From Lithobates sylvaticus (Eukaryota; Chordata; Amphibia; Anura; Ranidae): a stretch of DNA of 64,000 bases. A program made the position numbers and the translations under genes. Location of the stretch: positions 2,317,561-2,381,560 of the forward strand of contig CM053030.1 in NCBI GenBank assembly GCA_028564925.1, read 5' to 3'. Positions 1 to 11,735 of the stretch are shown one piece after another (position 1 is the first letter of the stretch; each line of letters opens with the position of its first letter). Below the pieces are notes generated by a model. That model was not told where the DNA came from and ran no database searches. It saw nothing but the letters and a program-made list of their open reading frames with translations.

Positions 1-2293
1 CGCTCCCTCTATCACTCTCTCACCTCTCCCCTCTTTACTCTCTAGCTCCCCCTCTCTCTCTCTCGCCCTCTCCCCTCTCTCTCTTCCCCCTCGCTCGACC
101 CTCTCCCCCCTCCCTCTCTCCCCGCTCTCTCTCTCCTCACTGCCCTCTCGTCACTCTCTCCCCCTCTCTCTCCCTCTCCTCTCTCCAACCCCTACTCTTC
201 TCTCTCCCCCCTCCTATCTCTCCTCTCCCCCCGCTCCTCTCCGTCTCTCCCCTCCGCCCGTCCCTCTCCCTCCCTCTCCCCGCTCTCCCCCACTCCTCTC
301 TCTCTCCTCCACTGTCCTGTCCCTCGTCTCCTCCCCTCCCCCCTCCCGCCCCTCTCTCCACATCACCCCCTCTGTCCCCCCCTCTCTCTTCCCCCCGCCC
401 TCCTCGCCCTCTTTCTCCCTCACTCTCCCCCCCGCTCACTCTCTCTCTCCCTCTCACCCTCTCATCTCTCTTCTCCGCTCCATCTCCCCTTCCCCCGCTC
501 CCTAGATCCCTCTCCCCTCTCTCTCTCTCCCCCCCTCGTCTCCCTCTCCCCACCTCGTCCCCCTCTCTCTCTCCTCTCCATCCCCTCGCTCGCCTCACTC
601 TCAGTCCCTCTCTTCACCTCTCCCCTCTCTCTCTCCCTCCCTCCTCACTCTCCCTCTCTCCCCCCTCTCTCCCCGTCTCTCTCGCTCTCTCCCCCTCATC
701 TCTCTCTCCCCTCTCTCTCTCTCCCCCCCCACCACCCATTCACCTCTCGCTCCCCCACTCTACTCGCCCTCTCCCCCCACTCTCTCTCCCTCTCCCCTCC
801 CCCCCCTCTCTCTCGCACCCTCCTCTCTCTCCCTCCTCCCCCTCTCTCTCCCCTCCCCTCTCTCCTCTCTCCCCCCTGGGGCGTCACCCCTCTCTCCCTC
901 TCCCCCTCTCATCCCCCCTCCCCCCTCTCTCTCCCACTCCGCCCCCTCTCTCTTCTCTCTCCTCTCCCCTCTCCCTCTCCCCGCTATTCCCATTCGACTC
1001 ACTCATCTCCTCGTCCCTCTCCCCGCTCTCCCCAGTCTCCCTCTCTCTCTTCCTCCTTCCCCTCCCTCTCTCACTCTACCCCCTCTCTCCCCCTCCCTCC
1101 TCCTCCCTCCCCCTCTCTCTCTCCCCGTCTCCCGCTTGTCCTCTACTAACCAACGACTCTCCTCCCCCCCTCTCCTCATCTCCCCCTCCCGCTTCAATCC
1201 CCCCCTCACTCCTCCCCCGCTCACCCCCTCGCTCTCCTCTCTCCCCCCTCTCCTCCATCGCTCTCATCCCCCTCGTCTCTCTCCTCCCCCCCACTCCCCT
1301 CTCCACCCCTCCGCCCCTCCCTCTCCCTACTCCCCCCCGCATCCCTCACTCATCATCTCCCCCCTCTCCTCTCCGCTATCTCCCCCCTCTCAACTTCTCT
1401 CTCCCCCCCCCCCTCTCTCTGCTCTCCTCGCCCTCCCCCCATCCCATCCATCTTGCTCTCTCCCCCACTCTCTCTCAACCCCTCTCTCCCTCCTCTCTCT
1501 CGCTCTCCCCCCACTCTCGCCCTCCCTCTCTCCCCCTCCTCGCTCTCCTCTCACTCTCCCCTTCCCCCCTCTCTCTCATCTCTCCCCCTCCCTCTCCTTC
1601 TCCCCCCTCCCCTCTCTCTCCACCCGCTCTCCTCCCGCTCCCCTCTCCCCCTCTCTCTCCCGCTCCCCCCCCCTTTCTCTCTCTCTGCCTCCCGCGCTCT
1701 CTCCCCTCGCTCTCTCGCCCCCTCTCGCTCTCCCTCCCTCTCTCTCCCCCTCTCCCACTCTCTCTCTCTCTCTCCCCCGTCTCTATCTCTCTCCCCCTCT
1801 CTCGCTCTCCCTCTCCCCCCCCCTCGCTCTCTCTCCCTATCCCCCTCTCTCCCCCCTCCTCACCCCTCTCCCCCCTCCCTCTCTCTCCCTCTCTCTCTCG
1901 CCCTCTCTCCCTCTCTCCCACTCCCCTCTCGCTCTCCCCCTCTCACTCTCTCTCTCTCCCTCTCTCTCCTCTCTCTCTCCCCCTCTCATCCCCCCTCTCT
2001 CTCTCCCTCTCTCTCTCCCCCGTCTATCTCTCTCCCTCTCTCTCCTCTCTCTCTCCCCCTCTCCCACCCTCTCTCTCTCTCCCTGCTCCCCCTCCTCCCC
2101 CCTCTCTCCCCTCTCCCCTCCCTCTCTCTCCCTCCCCCTCTCCCTCTCCTCCCTCTCTCTCACTGCTCCCCCTCTCTCTCCCCCCCTCTCTCTCCCTCTC
2201 CCACTCTCTCTCTCTCCCCACCCTCCTCTCTCTCCCCCCTCTCTCTCTCTCTCTCCTCTCTCCGCTCTCTCTCTCCCCCCTCTCTTCCCCTCC

Positions 2294-2327
<34 letters not shown>

Positions 2328-2405
2328 CCACTCTCTCTCTCTCTCTCCCCCCTCTCTCTCCCCCTCTCTCTCTCTCTCTCCCCCTCTGTCTCTCTCTCTC
2401 GCTAT
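1..2405. repeat. Polypyrimidine (CT/CCT) low-complexity tract
   Basis: The + strand is almost wholly C and T for 2.4 kb, in irregular CTCTCT, CCCTCT and CCCC runs with scattered single A or G bases. It becomes purer to the right and ends abruptly just after 2400, where mixed sequence begins. The left edge is cut by the window. Open frames here are rich in Ser, Pro and Leu (or Arg, Gly and Glu on the other strand) and simply reflect composition. Such tracts can adopt triplex (H-DNA) structure; that is known chemistry, not something shown here. Confidence 0.97.
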
Positions 2406-3250
2406 GTTTTCCTCCTCTCAGCAGTTTGGTTGGTTGGCTGGGATTGGTGCCGGTTATCTGGGGTTGGATTCCAGGAATAGTTGCTCTGTGGGGTTGGGGG
2501 ACACGTCTCGTTATCTTGGAAGTGACACACAATGAGGCTCTTTGCTGGGAGAGGATTTCTGGTGTCTCTGGTGATAAGGTTGGACAGGACTCGGTCCTAC
2601 TAATTGTAATTTCCTTCTCTCTCTATATATATAATTACTTTCCATCCTGGAGAGCTGTCACCCGTCTTGGCACCAATCTTTTGTCATTGTCACCCGGGGA
2701 CATGAGCCGCCTGCGGCGGGGAGGGGGGGAGGAGCGGGGCCCTCGGCGTGGAATATGGCAGTAAAAATATTCTGAATTTCAGACATTGCCGAATCCTTGA
2801 CACCTCCTGATATCTGCAGAACTGGGGCTGTCCCTGGCACTCTCAGGATGGGGGAGGGGAGGGGGTCCTGGATATGTCCGCCGGTTGTACCAGATCCTCT
2901 CCTGGATTGAAGTGGCTTCCTCTGATTTCTCTGCACACTGTGAGCTTCTCACAATGTACATTAGGTCAGATAGACCCTGAGTCATTTCCTGGCTGGAAGA
3001 CGTCCAGCATCATCTAGCCCTGTAGTGAAGTGCCCAGCTGTCCCACAACAGTCTATTCCAGGAGAGACAGTCTACAATATCGAGTGAGAAGAAAAAAAAC
3101 ACTTGTAGTCTACTTTCTTAACTGCAGGTGGCGCTCTTCCTCAGCGGCACTGCAGTTGGGGAGGAAGTCAAGAGGAACATGGTTCCTTATGGTTTCCTGG
3201 GTCACTGGGGAAGCAATCTGATTGGATGCTACAGCCCCATGTGACTGGCA
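2406..3250. other. Unique-looking sequence, no gene recognised
   Basis: This is mixed-composition sequence between the polypyrimidine tract and a frog interspersed repeat. It has a short ATATAT run near 2625 and a GC-rich patch near 2710-2735. The longest open frames are under about 100 codons and start in or run into neighbouring low complexity. I recognise no domain, splice structure or RNA gene. Confidence 0.6.
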
Positions 3251-3639
3251 GCATTGCTATAATAAATATCCCCCAAAAAATATATAAAAAAACATTTTTT
3301 TTCCTCAGTTTAGGCCGATACGTATTCTTCTACATATTTTTGGTAAAAAAAATCGCAAATAGCGATTATTGATTAGTTTGCGCAAAAGTTATAGCGTTTA
3401 CAAAATAGGGGATAGTTTTGATAGCATTTTTATTAATATTTTTTTTTATTAGTAATGGCGGCGTTCAGCGATTTTTATTGTGACTGCGACATTTTGGCGG
3501 ACACATCGGAACATTTTTGACACATTTTTGGGACATTTGTCATTTATACAGCAATCACTGCTATTTAAATGCTCTGATTCCTATGTAAATGACAGTTGTA
3601 GTTAGGGGGTTAACCACTAGGGGGCGGGGAGGAGTCAGT

Positions 3640-3940
3640 ATTCAGGTCTATGCTCAGGTCCATGCTCAGGTCCATGTTCAGGTCCATGCTCAGGTCCATG
3701 CACAGGGCCATACTCAGGTCCATGCTCATGTCTATGCTCAGGTCCATGCTAAGGTCCATATTCAGGTCTATACTCAGGTCCATGCTCAGATCCATGTTCA
3801 GGTCCATGCTCAGATCCATGTTCAGGTCCATGCTCAGGTCCATGCTCAGGTCCATGTTCAGGTCCATGCTCAGGTCTATGCTCAGGGCCATATTCAGGGC
3901 CATACTCAGGTCCATGCTCAGTGCCATATTCAGGTCCATC
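3640..3940. repeat. 12-bp minisatellite (CAGGTCCATGCT)
   Basis: About 25 tandem copies of CAGGTCCATGCT are present, with recurring variants GTT for GCT, AGATCC for AGGTCC and GGGCCA for GGTCCA. The unit is divisible by three and lacks stops, so frames stay open on both strands without coding meaning. It sits inside the 3251-4425 interspersed repeat. Confidence 0.95.
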
Positions 3941-4112
3941 AGTGCAGCACATCAGTGCAGCACATCAGTGCAGCATATCAGTGCCGCCTATCAACGCCCA
4001 TCTGTGCCGCCTATCAGTGCCCATCAGTGCAGCCAATCAGTGCCATCTCATTAGTGCCCATCAGTGTAGCCTTATTAGTGCCCATCAGTGTAGCCTTATT
4101 AGTGCCCATCAG
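3941..4112. repeat. CATCAGTGC-type minisatellite, short and degenerate
   Basis: This block holds imperfect units around CATCAGTGCAGCA and CATCAGTGCCCATCAGTG, with unit lengths from 13 to about 30 bp. The CATCAGTGC core recurs in the hAT-borne minisatellites at 13258, 25145 and 26405 (complement strand in the first and last) and in the 21-bp satellite beyond 47166. Confidence 0.88.
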
Positions 4113-4429
4113 TGAAGAAGCAAAAATGACTTATTTGCAAAAGAAAATGAACAAAAATTAAGAAAAGATTTTATTTTTTTCAAAATTTTTATGTCTTTTT
4201 TTTGTTTGTTTAGCAAAAAATAAAAAATAAAACCAGCGGAGATTAAACACCACCAAAAGAAAGCTCCATTTGTCTTAAAAAAAAAGAGACAAACATGTCA
4301 TATGTCTACAATGTTACATGACCGCGCAATTGTCATCCCGAAGAGTGACAGCGCTGAAAGCTGAAAATTGGCGTGGGCATGAAGGGGGTGAAGGTGCCCG
4401 GTAGGTTGGCGGTTATTTTAGGTGTAGAA

Positions 4430-4690
4430 ACGTCTCTCAGCAATGATTAAGAGAAAGAGGAATCACCTGAGCTAAATTTCTTGTTGTTACGAAGGGTCTG
4501 AATACTTTTGCCCATGTCAGATTTCAGTTTTTCCTTTTTCCTACATTTCTACAATTCTGTTGTCAGTTTATCATTATGGGGGGCTGAGTGTAGATTAAGG
4601 AGGAAGCAAATTGATTTATACAACTGTAGTATCTGCAACATAACAACAAGTGAAGGGGGGCGGAATACTCTACGAATGTTCTGTATTATA
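4430..4690 (+). mobile_element. Tc1/mariner 3'-end fragment
   Basis: The order of phrases matches the 3' non-coding end of vertebrate Tc1-like elements as I remember them: a degraded CACCTGAGCTAAATTTC, then GGGTCTGAATACTT, GATTTCAGTTTTT, TCATTATGGGG, GTGTAGATT, and a final GTGAAGGGGG followed by GGAATACTC. No transposase sequence lies upstream. The fragment abuts the frog repeat on the left and the spacer of the 16-bp family on the right, so it is a truncated, diverged copy. The orientation is inferred from the phrase order. Confidence 0.78.
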
Positions 4691-5030
4691 TTATACACAG
4701 AGCAGATCCTGGCAGCCCACATTCCAGATGTATCTCCTGAGGTTCACCGACCACGTCACACCAGCCCAGAGCTGTCAGCAGCCACTTCCTGACATATTCC
4801 AACAATGTCCACAACAGGCCTACCCACTGAGTGCCGAGCCCACCGAATGCCAATCCTACCAAGAGCCACGTCCAGATCTCCAGCGAGTTCCTCCTCGGTC
4901 TTGATACAGAGACTTTGTAGGCCTGTCTATCTCCTGAGGGTCACCAACTACGTCACACCAGTGCAGAGCTGTCAGCAGCCACTTTCTGATATATTCTAAT
5001 AATGTCCATGACAGGTGTCCCGGTACTGAC
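4691..5030. repeat. Spacer copies 1 and 2 of the 16-bp array family
   Basis: Two copies of one spacer lie here, a partial copy at about 4722-4815 and a fuller copy at about 4855-5030. Shared phrases are ATCTCCTGAGG, GTCACC, CAGAGCTGTCAGCAGCCACT and TATTCTAATAATGTCCA; the fuller copy also has GATCTCCAGCGAGTTCCTCC and CTTGATACAGAGACTTTGTA. The same spacer recurs near 6112, 6961/7429, 11610 and 12605, always at the border of a 16-bp array block. Confidence 0.85.
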
Positions 5031-6111
5031 CCCCACCAAGAGCCGTGCCCACTGAGCCGAGTCCACAGAGTATCGAGAGCCCAACTCACTGAATGCCAAG
5101 TCCACCAAGTACCCACCAAGAGCCGAGCCCACCGAGAGCCAAGTCCACTGAGTACTGACCCCAAGAGAGCCAAGTCCACGAGTACCGACCACACTGAGAG
5201 CCGAGCCCACTGAGTACCGACCCCACCGAGAGCCGAGTCCACTGAGAGACGAGTCCACTGAGTACTGACCCCACCGAGATCCGAGTCCACGAGTACCGAC
5301 CACACTGAGAGCCGAGCCCACTGGGTACCGACCCCACCGAGAGCCGAGTCCACTGAGAGGCGAGTCCACCAAGTACTGACCCCACGAGAGCCGATCCCAC
5401 TAAGAGCTGAGTCCACCGAGTACCGACCCCACTGAGAGCTGAGCCACTGAGAGCCAAGTCCACAAATACCAACCCCCCCTAAGAGCCGAACATACTGAAA
5501 ACCGAGTCCACGAGTACCGACCACACTGAGAGCCGACCCCACTGAGTACCGATCCCACTGAGGGCCGAGTCCACTGAGAGGCGAGTCCACCAAGTACTGA
5601 CCCCACCGAGAGCCGATCCCACTAAGAGCTGAGTCCACTGAGTACTGACCCCACTGAGAGCCAAGCCCACCAAGTACCAACCCCCCCTCCCAAGAGCCGA
5701 GCATACTGAAAACCGAGTCCACTGAGTACCAATCCCACGAGGACCAAGCCCACTGAGAGCCGAGCATACTGAAAACCGAGTCCTCTGAGTACCGACCCCA
5801 CCGAGGACCAAGCCCACTGAGAGCAGAGTTCTTCGAGTATCAACCCCACAGAGAGATGAGCCCTCTGAGAGCCAAGTGCAGAGCCAAGCCCACCAAGTAC
5901 CAACCCCCCCCCAAGAGCCGAGCATACTGAAAACCGAGTCCACTGAGTACCAATCCCACCGAGGACCAAGCCCACTGAGAGCCGAGTCAACTACATACTG
6001 ACCCAAACGAGAGCCAAGCCCACTGAGAGCCGAGTTCTTCAAGTATCAACCCCACAGAGAGATGAGCCCTCTGAGAGCCAAGTGCACCGAGAGCCAAGCC
6101 CACTGAATGCC
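5031..6111. repeat. 16-bp minisatellite, block 1
   Basis: Degenerate 16-bp units are built on GAGAGCCGAGTCCACT and GAGTACCGACCCCACT in irregular alternation. Some units are shortened or carry C-rich expansions (for example CCCCCCC near 5470, 5690 and 5910). Open minus-strand frames reflect the lack of TTA, CTA and TCA in most units. Block 1 is more diverged than block 3. Confidence 0.92.
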
Positions 6112-6290
6112 ATTCCCACCAAGAGCCAAGTCCTGATCTCCAGTGAGTTCCTACTTGGTCTGGATACAGACACTTTGTAGGCCTGTCACCAACTACGTCA
6201 CACTGGCGCAGAGCTGTCAGCAGCCACTTTCTGACATATTCCAACAATGTCAATGACAGAAATCACAGTACTAACTCCACTGAGACTACT
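6112..6290. repeat. Spacer copy 3 of the 16-bp array family
   Basis: The spacer recurs with GATCTCCAGTGAGTTCCT, GATACAGACACTTTGTAGG, CAGAGCTGTCAGCAGCCACT and a TATTCCAACAATGTC tail. It lacks the ATCTCCTGAGG segment found in other copies. It separates array blocks 1 and 2. Confidence 0.85.
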
Positions 6291-6960
6291 GAGAGCTGAG
6301 TCCACCGAGTACTGACCCCTCTGAGAGCTGAACCCACTGAGAGCCGAGGCCACTGAGTATGGACTCCACCGAGAGCCGATCCCACTGAGAGCCAAGTCCA
6401 TCGAGTATCAATCCCACAGAGAGCTGAGCTCACTGAGATCCGAGTACACTGTGTACCGACCCCTCCGGAAGCGGAGCCCACTGAGAGCCGAGTCCACTGT
6501 GTACCGCCCTCACCAAGAGCTGAATCCACTGAGTACCTACCTCTCCGGAAGCGGAGCCCACTGAAAGCCGAGTCCACTGAGTACCAACCTCATTGAGAGC
6601 CAATTCCACTGAGAGACAATTCTACTGAGTACTGACCCCATCCGGAAGCGGAGCCCACTGAGAGCCGAGTCCACTGAGTACCGACCCTTTCAAGAGCAGA
6701 CCCACTGAGAGCCGAGTCCACCAAGTACCGAATCCACCGTGAGCCAATCCCACTGAGAGCTGAGTCCACCGGGTACCAACCCCACTGAGAGCCATGCCCA
6801 CTGAGAGCTGAGTCCACCGGGTACCAACCCCACTGAGAGCCGAGCCCACTGAGAGCTGAGTATATCAATTACCGACCCCGCCGAGAGCCGAGCCCACTGA
6901 GTGCAGAGTCTACCGAGTACCAACCCCACGAGAGCCGGGCCCACTGAAAGCCAAGCCCAC
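6291..6960. repeat. 16-bp minisatellite, block 2
   Basis: This block has diverged 16-bp units of the same family. A local variant, CCGGAAGCGGAGCCCACT, appears at about 6466, 6544 and 6641, marking a short internal duplication. Confidence 0.9.
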
Positions 6961-7530
6961 CAAATGCCAATCACACCAAGAGCTAAGTCCTGATCTCCAG
7001 TGAGGTCCTCCTTGGTCTTGATACAGACAAAACAAAACCAAAGAAAATTCCCAGCTCAGCTCACCAGCCAATCTGCTACCAGCCAAATGATCCTGTCTAA
7101 CAGCTTGCGTTAAAAACAGGGGTTTAGTTAGCACACATTTGGAAATACATGTGTAAGCTGCAGAGCAGCTCCAAGGCACCCTAATATTTCTGCAGTCCTA
7201 ACTCTTGTAAATTTATGAGATCCTCCACAGTGGAAGCACATGCATTCTAATGGATAGATAGAGGGCAGGTGAGCCTGGAGGTAGTCCAGTCCTCCTTAAA
7301 GGCACAGGGGCGCACTGGACACCCAGCACATAGCACAATGGCAGAAAAGGTGTCCAGTGTGTCCCCTCACCAATGTTACATCAGTAAGAAAGCAACTGGC
7401 CACTGCCCCCACCTACTACCCCACCTACACTTTGTAGGTCTGTCTATCTCCTGAGGGTCATCAACCAAGTCACGCCAGCTCAGAGTTGTCAGCAGTCACT
7501 TTCTGACGTATTCTAACAATGTCCTGACCC
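6961..7530. repeat. Spacer copy 4, split by a 400-bp insertion
   Basis: The left half of the spacer ends at GATACAGAC (7028) and the right half resumes at ACTTTGTAGG (7429). In intact copies these are contiguous. The inserted sequence is listed separately. The right half carries the ATCTCCTGAGG, CAGAGTTGTCAGCAGTCACT and TATTCTAACAATGTCC phrases before array block 3 begins. Confidence 0.85.
7029..7428. mobile_element. About 400-bp insertion, probable transposon-derived
   Basis: Comparison with the uninterrupted spacer at 6165 places foreign sequence exactly here. It starts with AAAACAAAACCAAAG and ends near CCCCACCTAC. It has no obvious terminal inverted repeat, and only a 2-bp AC overlap could be a target duplication. 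Its phrase GGGGTTTAGTTAGCACACAT looks familiar from frog repeats, but I cannot name the family. Longest open frame about 60 codons; no domain. Confidence 0.55.
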
Positions 7531-10500
7531 CACTGAGAGACGAGCCAAGCCCACCAAGTACTACCGACCCCACTGAGAGCCGATCCCACTGAGAGCCGAT
7601 CCCACTGAGAGCTGAGCCAAGCCCACCAAGTACCGACCCCACTGAGAGCCGATCCCACTGAGAGCTGAGCCAAGCCCACCAAGTACCGACCCCACTGAGA
7701 GCCGATCCCACTGAGAGCCGATCCCACTGAGAGACGAGCCAAGCCCACCAAGTACTGACCCCACTGAGAGCTGATCCCACTGAGAGCTGATCCCACTGAG
7801 AGACGAGCCAAGCCCACCAAGTACTGACCCCACTGAGAGCTGATCCCACTGAGAGCTGATCCCACTGAGAGACGAGCCAAGCCCACCAAGTACTGACCCC
7901 ACTGAGAGCTGATCCCACTGAGAGCTGATCCCACTGAGAGACGAGCCAAGCCCACCAAGTACTGACCCCACTGAGAGCTGATCCCACTGAGAGCTGATCC
8001 CACTGAGAGACGAGCCAAGCCCACCAAGTACTGACCCCACTGAGAGCTGATCCCACTGAGAGACGAGCCAAGCCCACCAAGTACCGACCCCACTGAGAGC
8101 TGATCCCACTGAGAGCTGAGCCACTGAGAGCTGATCCCACTGAGAGACGAGCCAAGCCCACCAAGTACTGACCCCACTGAGAGCTGATCCCACTGAGAGC
8201 TGATCCCACTGAGAGACGAGCCAAGCCCACCAAGTACTGACCCCACTGAGAGCTGATCCCACTGAGCTGATCCCACTGAGAGACGAGCCCACCAAGTACC
8301 CACCCCACTGAGAGCTGAGCCAAGCCCACCAAGTACCGACCCCACTGAGAGCCGATCCCACTGAGAGCTGATCCCACTGAGAGCTGAGCCAAGCCCACCA
8401 AGTACCGACCCCACTGAGAGCTGATCCCACTGAGAGACGAGCCAAGCCCACCAAGTACCGACCCCACTGAGAGCTGATCCCACTGAGAGACGAGCCAAGC
8501 CCACCAAGTACCGACCCCACTGAGAGCCGATCCCACTGAGAGACAAGCCAAGCCCACCAAGTACCGACCCCACTGAGAGCCGATCCCACTGAGAGACGAG
8601 CCAAGCCCACCAAGTACCGACCCCACTGAGAGCCGATCCCACTGAGAGACGAGCCAAGCCCACCAAGTACCGACCCCACTGAGAGCCGATCCCACTGAGA
8701 GACGAGCCAAGCCCACCAAGTACCGACCCCACTGAGAGCTGATCCCACTGAGAGCCGATCCCACTGAGAGACGAGCCAAGCCCACCAAGTACCGACCCCA
8801 CTGAGAGCCGATCCCACTGAGAGACGAGCCAAGCCCACCAAGTACCGACCCCACTGAGAGCCGATCCCACTGAGAGACGAGCCAAGCCCACCAAGTACCG
8901 ACCCCACTGAGAGCCGATCCCACTGAGAGCCGATCCCACTGAGAGCTGAGCCAAGCCCACCAAGTACCGACCCCACTGAGAGCTGATCCCACTGAGAGCC
9001 GATCCCACTGAGAGACGAGCCAAGCCCACCAAGTACCGACCCCACTGAGAGCCGACCCCACTGAGAGCCGATCCCACTGAGAGCTGAGCCAAGCCCACCA
9101 AGTACCGACCCCACTGAGAGCTGATCCCACTGAGAGCCGATCCCACTGAGAGACGAGCCAAGCCCACCAAGTACCGACCCCACTGAGAGCTGATCCCACT
9201 GAGAGCCGATCCCACTCAGAGACGAGCCAAGCCCACCAAGTACCGACCCCACTGAGAGCCGATCCCACTGAGAGACAAGCCAAGCCCACCAAGTACCGAC
9301 CCCACTGAGAGCCGATCCCACTGAGAGACGAGCCAAGCCCACCAAGTACCGACCCCACTGAGAGCCGATCCCACTGAGAGCTGAGCCAAGCCCACCAAGT
9401 ACCGACCCCACTGAGAGCTGAGCCAAGCCCACCAAGTACCGACCCCACTGAGAGCTGATACCACTGAGAGCCGATCCCACTGAGAGACGAGCCAAGCCCA
9501 CCAAGTACCGACCCCACTGAGAGCCGATCCCACTGAGAGACGAGCCAAGCCCACCAAGTACCGACCCCACTGAGAGCCGATCCCACTGAGAGCCGATCCC
9601 ACTGAGAGCTGGTCCCACTGAGAGACGAGCCAAGCCCACCAAGTACCGACCCCACTGAGAGCTGATCCCACTGAGAGCCGATCCCACTGAGAGACGAGCC
9701 AAGCCCACCAAGTACCGACCCCACAGAGAGCCGATCCCACTGAGAGACGAGCCAAGCCCACCAAGTACCAACCCCACTGAGAGCCGATCCCACTGAGAGA
9801 CGAGCCAAGCCCACCAAGTACCGACCCCACTGAGAGCCGATCCCACTGAGAGCCGATCCCACTGAGAGCTGAGCCAAGCCCACCAAGTACCAACCCCACT
9901 GAGAGCCGACCCCACTGAGAGCCGATCCCACTGAGAGCTGGTCCCACTGAGAGATGAGCCAAGCCCACCAAGTACCGATCCCACTGAGAGCCGATCCCAC
10001 TGAGAGCTGGTCCCACTGAGAGCTGAGCCAAGCCCACCAAGTACCGACCCCACTGAGAGCCGATCCCACTGAGAGCCGATCCCACTGAGAGCTGAGCCAA
10101 GCCCACCAAGTACCGACCCCACTGAGAGCCGATCCCACTGAGAGACGAGCCAAGCCCACCAAGTACCGACCCCACTGAGAGCCGATCCCACTGAGAGACG
10201 AGCCAAGCCCACCAAGTACCGACCCCACTGAGAGCCGATCCCACTGAGAGACGAGCCAAGCCCACCAAGTACCGACCCCACTGAGAGCTGATCCCACTGA
10301 GAGACGAGCCAAGCCCACCAAGTACCGACCCCACTGAGAGCTGATCCCACTGAGAGATGAGCCAAGCCCACCAAGTACCGACCCCACTGAGAGCTGATCC
10401 CACTGAGAGCTGAGCCAAGCCCACCAAGTACCGACCCCAATGAGAGCTGATCCCACTGAGAGACGAGCCAAGCCCACCAAGTACCGACCCCACTGAGAGC

Positions 10501-11580
10501 TGATCCCACTGAGAGCTGAGCCAAGCCCACCAAGTCCCACTGAGAGCTGAGAGACGAGTCAAGCCCACCAAGACCCCACTGAGAGCCGATCCCACTGAGA
10601 GCCGATCCCACTGAGAGCTGATCCAACTGAGAGCTGAGCCAAGCCCACCAAGTACCGACCCCACTGAGAGCTGATCCCACTGAGAGACGAGCCAAGCCCA
10701 CCAAGTACCGACCCCACTGAGAGCTGATCCCACTGAGAGCCAATCCCACTGAGAGCTGAGCCAAGCCCACCAAGTACCGACCCCACTGAGAGCCGACCCC
10801 ACTGAGAGCTGATCCCACTGAGAGCTGAGCCAAGCCCACCAAGTACCGACCCCACTGAGAGCCGATCCCACTGAGAGCCGATCCCATTGAGAGCTGAGCC
10901 AAGCCCACCAAGTACCGACCCCACTGAGAGCTGATCCCACTGAGAGCTGAGCCAAGCCCACCAAGTACCGACCCCACTGAGAGCTGATCCCACTGAGAGA
11001 CGAGCCAAGCCCACCAAGTACCGACCCCACTGAGAGCTGATCCCACTGAGAGCTGAGCCAAGCCCACCAAGTACCGACCCCACTGAGAGCCGATCCCACT
11101 GAGAGCCGATCCCACTGAGAGCTGAGCCAAGCCCACCAAGTACCGACCCCACTGAGAGCTGATCCCACTGAGAGTCAATCCCATTGAGAGCTGAGCCAAG
11201 CCCACCAAGTACCGACCCCACTGAGAGCCGATCCCACTGAGAGCCGATCCCACTGAGAGCCAATCCCATTGAGAGCTGAGCCAAGCCCACCAAGTACCGA
11301 CCCCACTGAGAGCCGATCCCACTGAGAGCCGATCCCACTGAGAGCTGAGCCAAGCCCACCAAATACCGACCCCACTGAGAGCCGATCCCACTGAGAGCCG
11401 ATCCCACTGAGAGACGAGCCAAGCCCACCAAGTACCGACCCCACTGAGAGCCGATCCCACTGAGAGACGAGCCAAGCCCACCAAGTACCGACCCCACTGA
11501 GAGCCGATCCCACTGAGAGACGAGCCAAGCCCACCAAGTACAGATCCCACTGAGAGCCGATCCCACTGAGAACCGAGTTC
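7531..11580. repeat. 16-bp minisatellite, block 3 (homogenised, 53/69-bp higher-order units)
   Basis: This is the largest and most uniform block of the family. The parts are CCCACTGAGAGCCGAT (16 bp), CCCACTGAGAGACGAGCC plus AAG (21 bp) and CCCACCAAGTACCGAC (16 bp), giving a 53-bp composite; an extra 16-bp part gives 69 bp. Variants GAGAGCTGAT and GAGAGCTGAG are mixed throughout. The minus strand has several overlapping frames of 580 to 1,345 codons in all three phases, which is what stop-free repeat composition gives and not coding evidence. Confidence 0.96.
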
Positions 11581-11735
11581 ACAGAGCACCAAGCCCAACG
11601 AATGAAAAATCCCTCCAAGAAAAAGTCATGATCTCCAGTGAGTTCCTCCTTGGTCTTGATACAGACACTTTTGACATATTCCAAAAATATCCATTCAAGA
11701 CGTCCCAGTACTAACCCCACCAAGACTACTGAGTC
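11581..11735. repeat. Spacer copy 5 of the 16-bp array family, shortened
   Basis: It contains CATGATCTCCAGTGAGTT, CTTGATACAGACACTTTTG and TATTCCAAAAATATCCA. The middle segment (CAGAGCTGTCAGCAG) is missing, so this copy is internally deleted relative to the one at 4855. Confidence 0.8.

Larger units (their letters stand above)
3251..4425. mobile_element. Ranid-type interspersed repeat with internal minisatellites
   Basis: The left part (3251-3639) has an A/T-rich stretch, the phrase TTTAGGCCGATACGTATTC, a GCGACATTTTGGCGGACAC block and TTAACCACTAGGGGGC. The right part (4113-4425) has CACCACCAAAAGAAAGCTCC and GACCGCGCAATTGTCAT. I know these blocks from memory as a high-copy repeat in ranid frogs. 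Two minisatellites lie between them (3640-3940 and 3941-4112). I see no coding region and cannot assign a superfamily, because neither end shows a clear inverted repeat or target duplication. Confidence 0.7.

Noticed and set aside
4856-6253. Minus-strand frames across the first 16-bp blocks and spacers
   Set aside because: They read through both array and spacer in several phases and have repeat-driven Ser-Val-Gly-Leu composition.
7470-11598. Minus-strand frames of 581 to 1,345 codons
   Set aside because: They overlap in different phases over the same 16-bp-based array, and their sequence is only the array read through. Several phases open at once is the signature of stop-free repeats, not genes.
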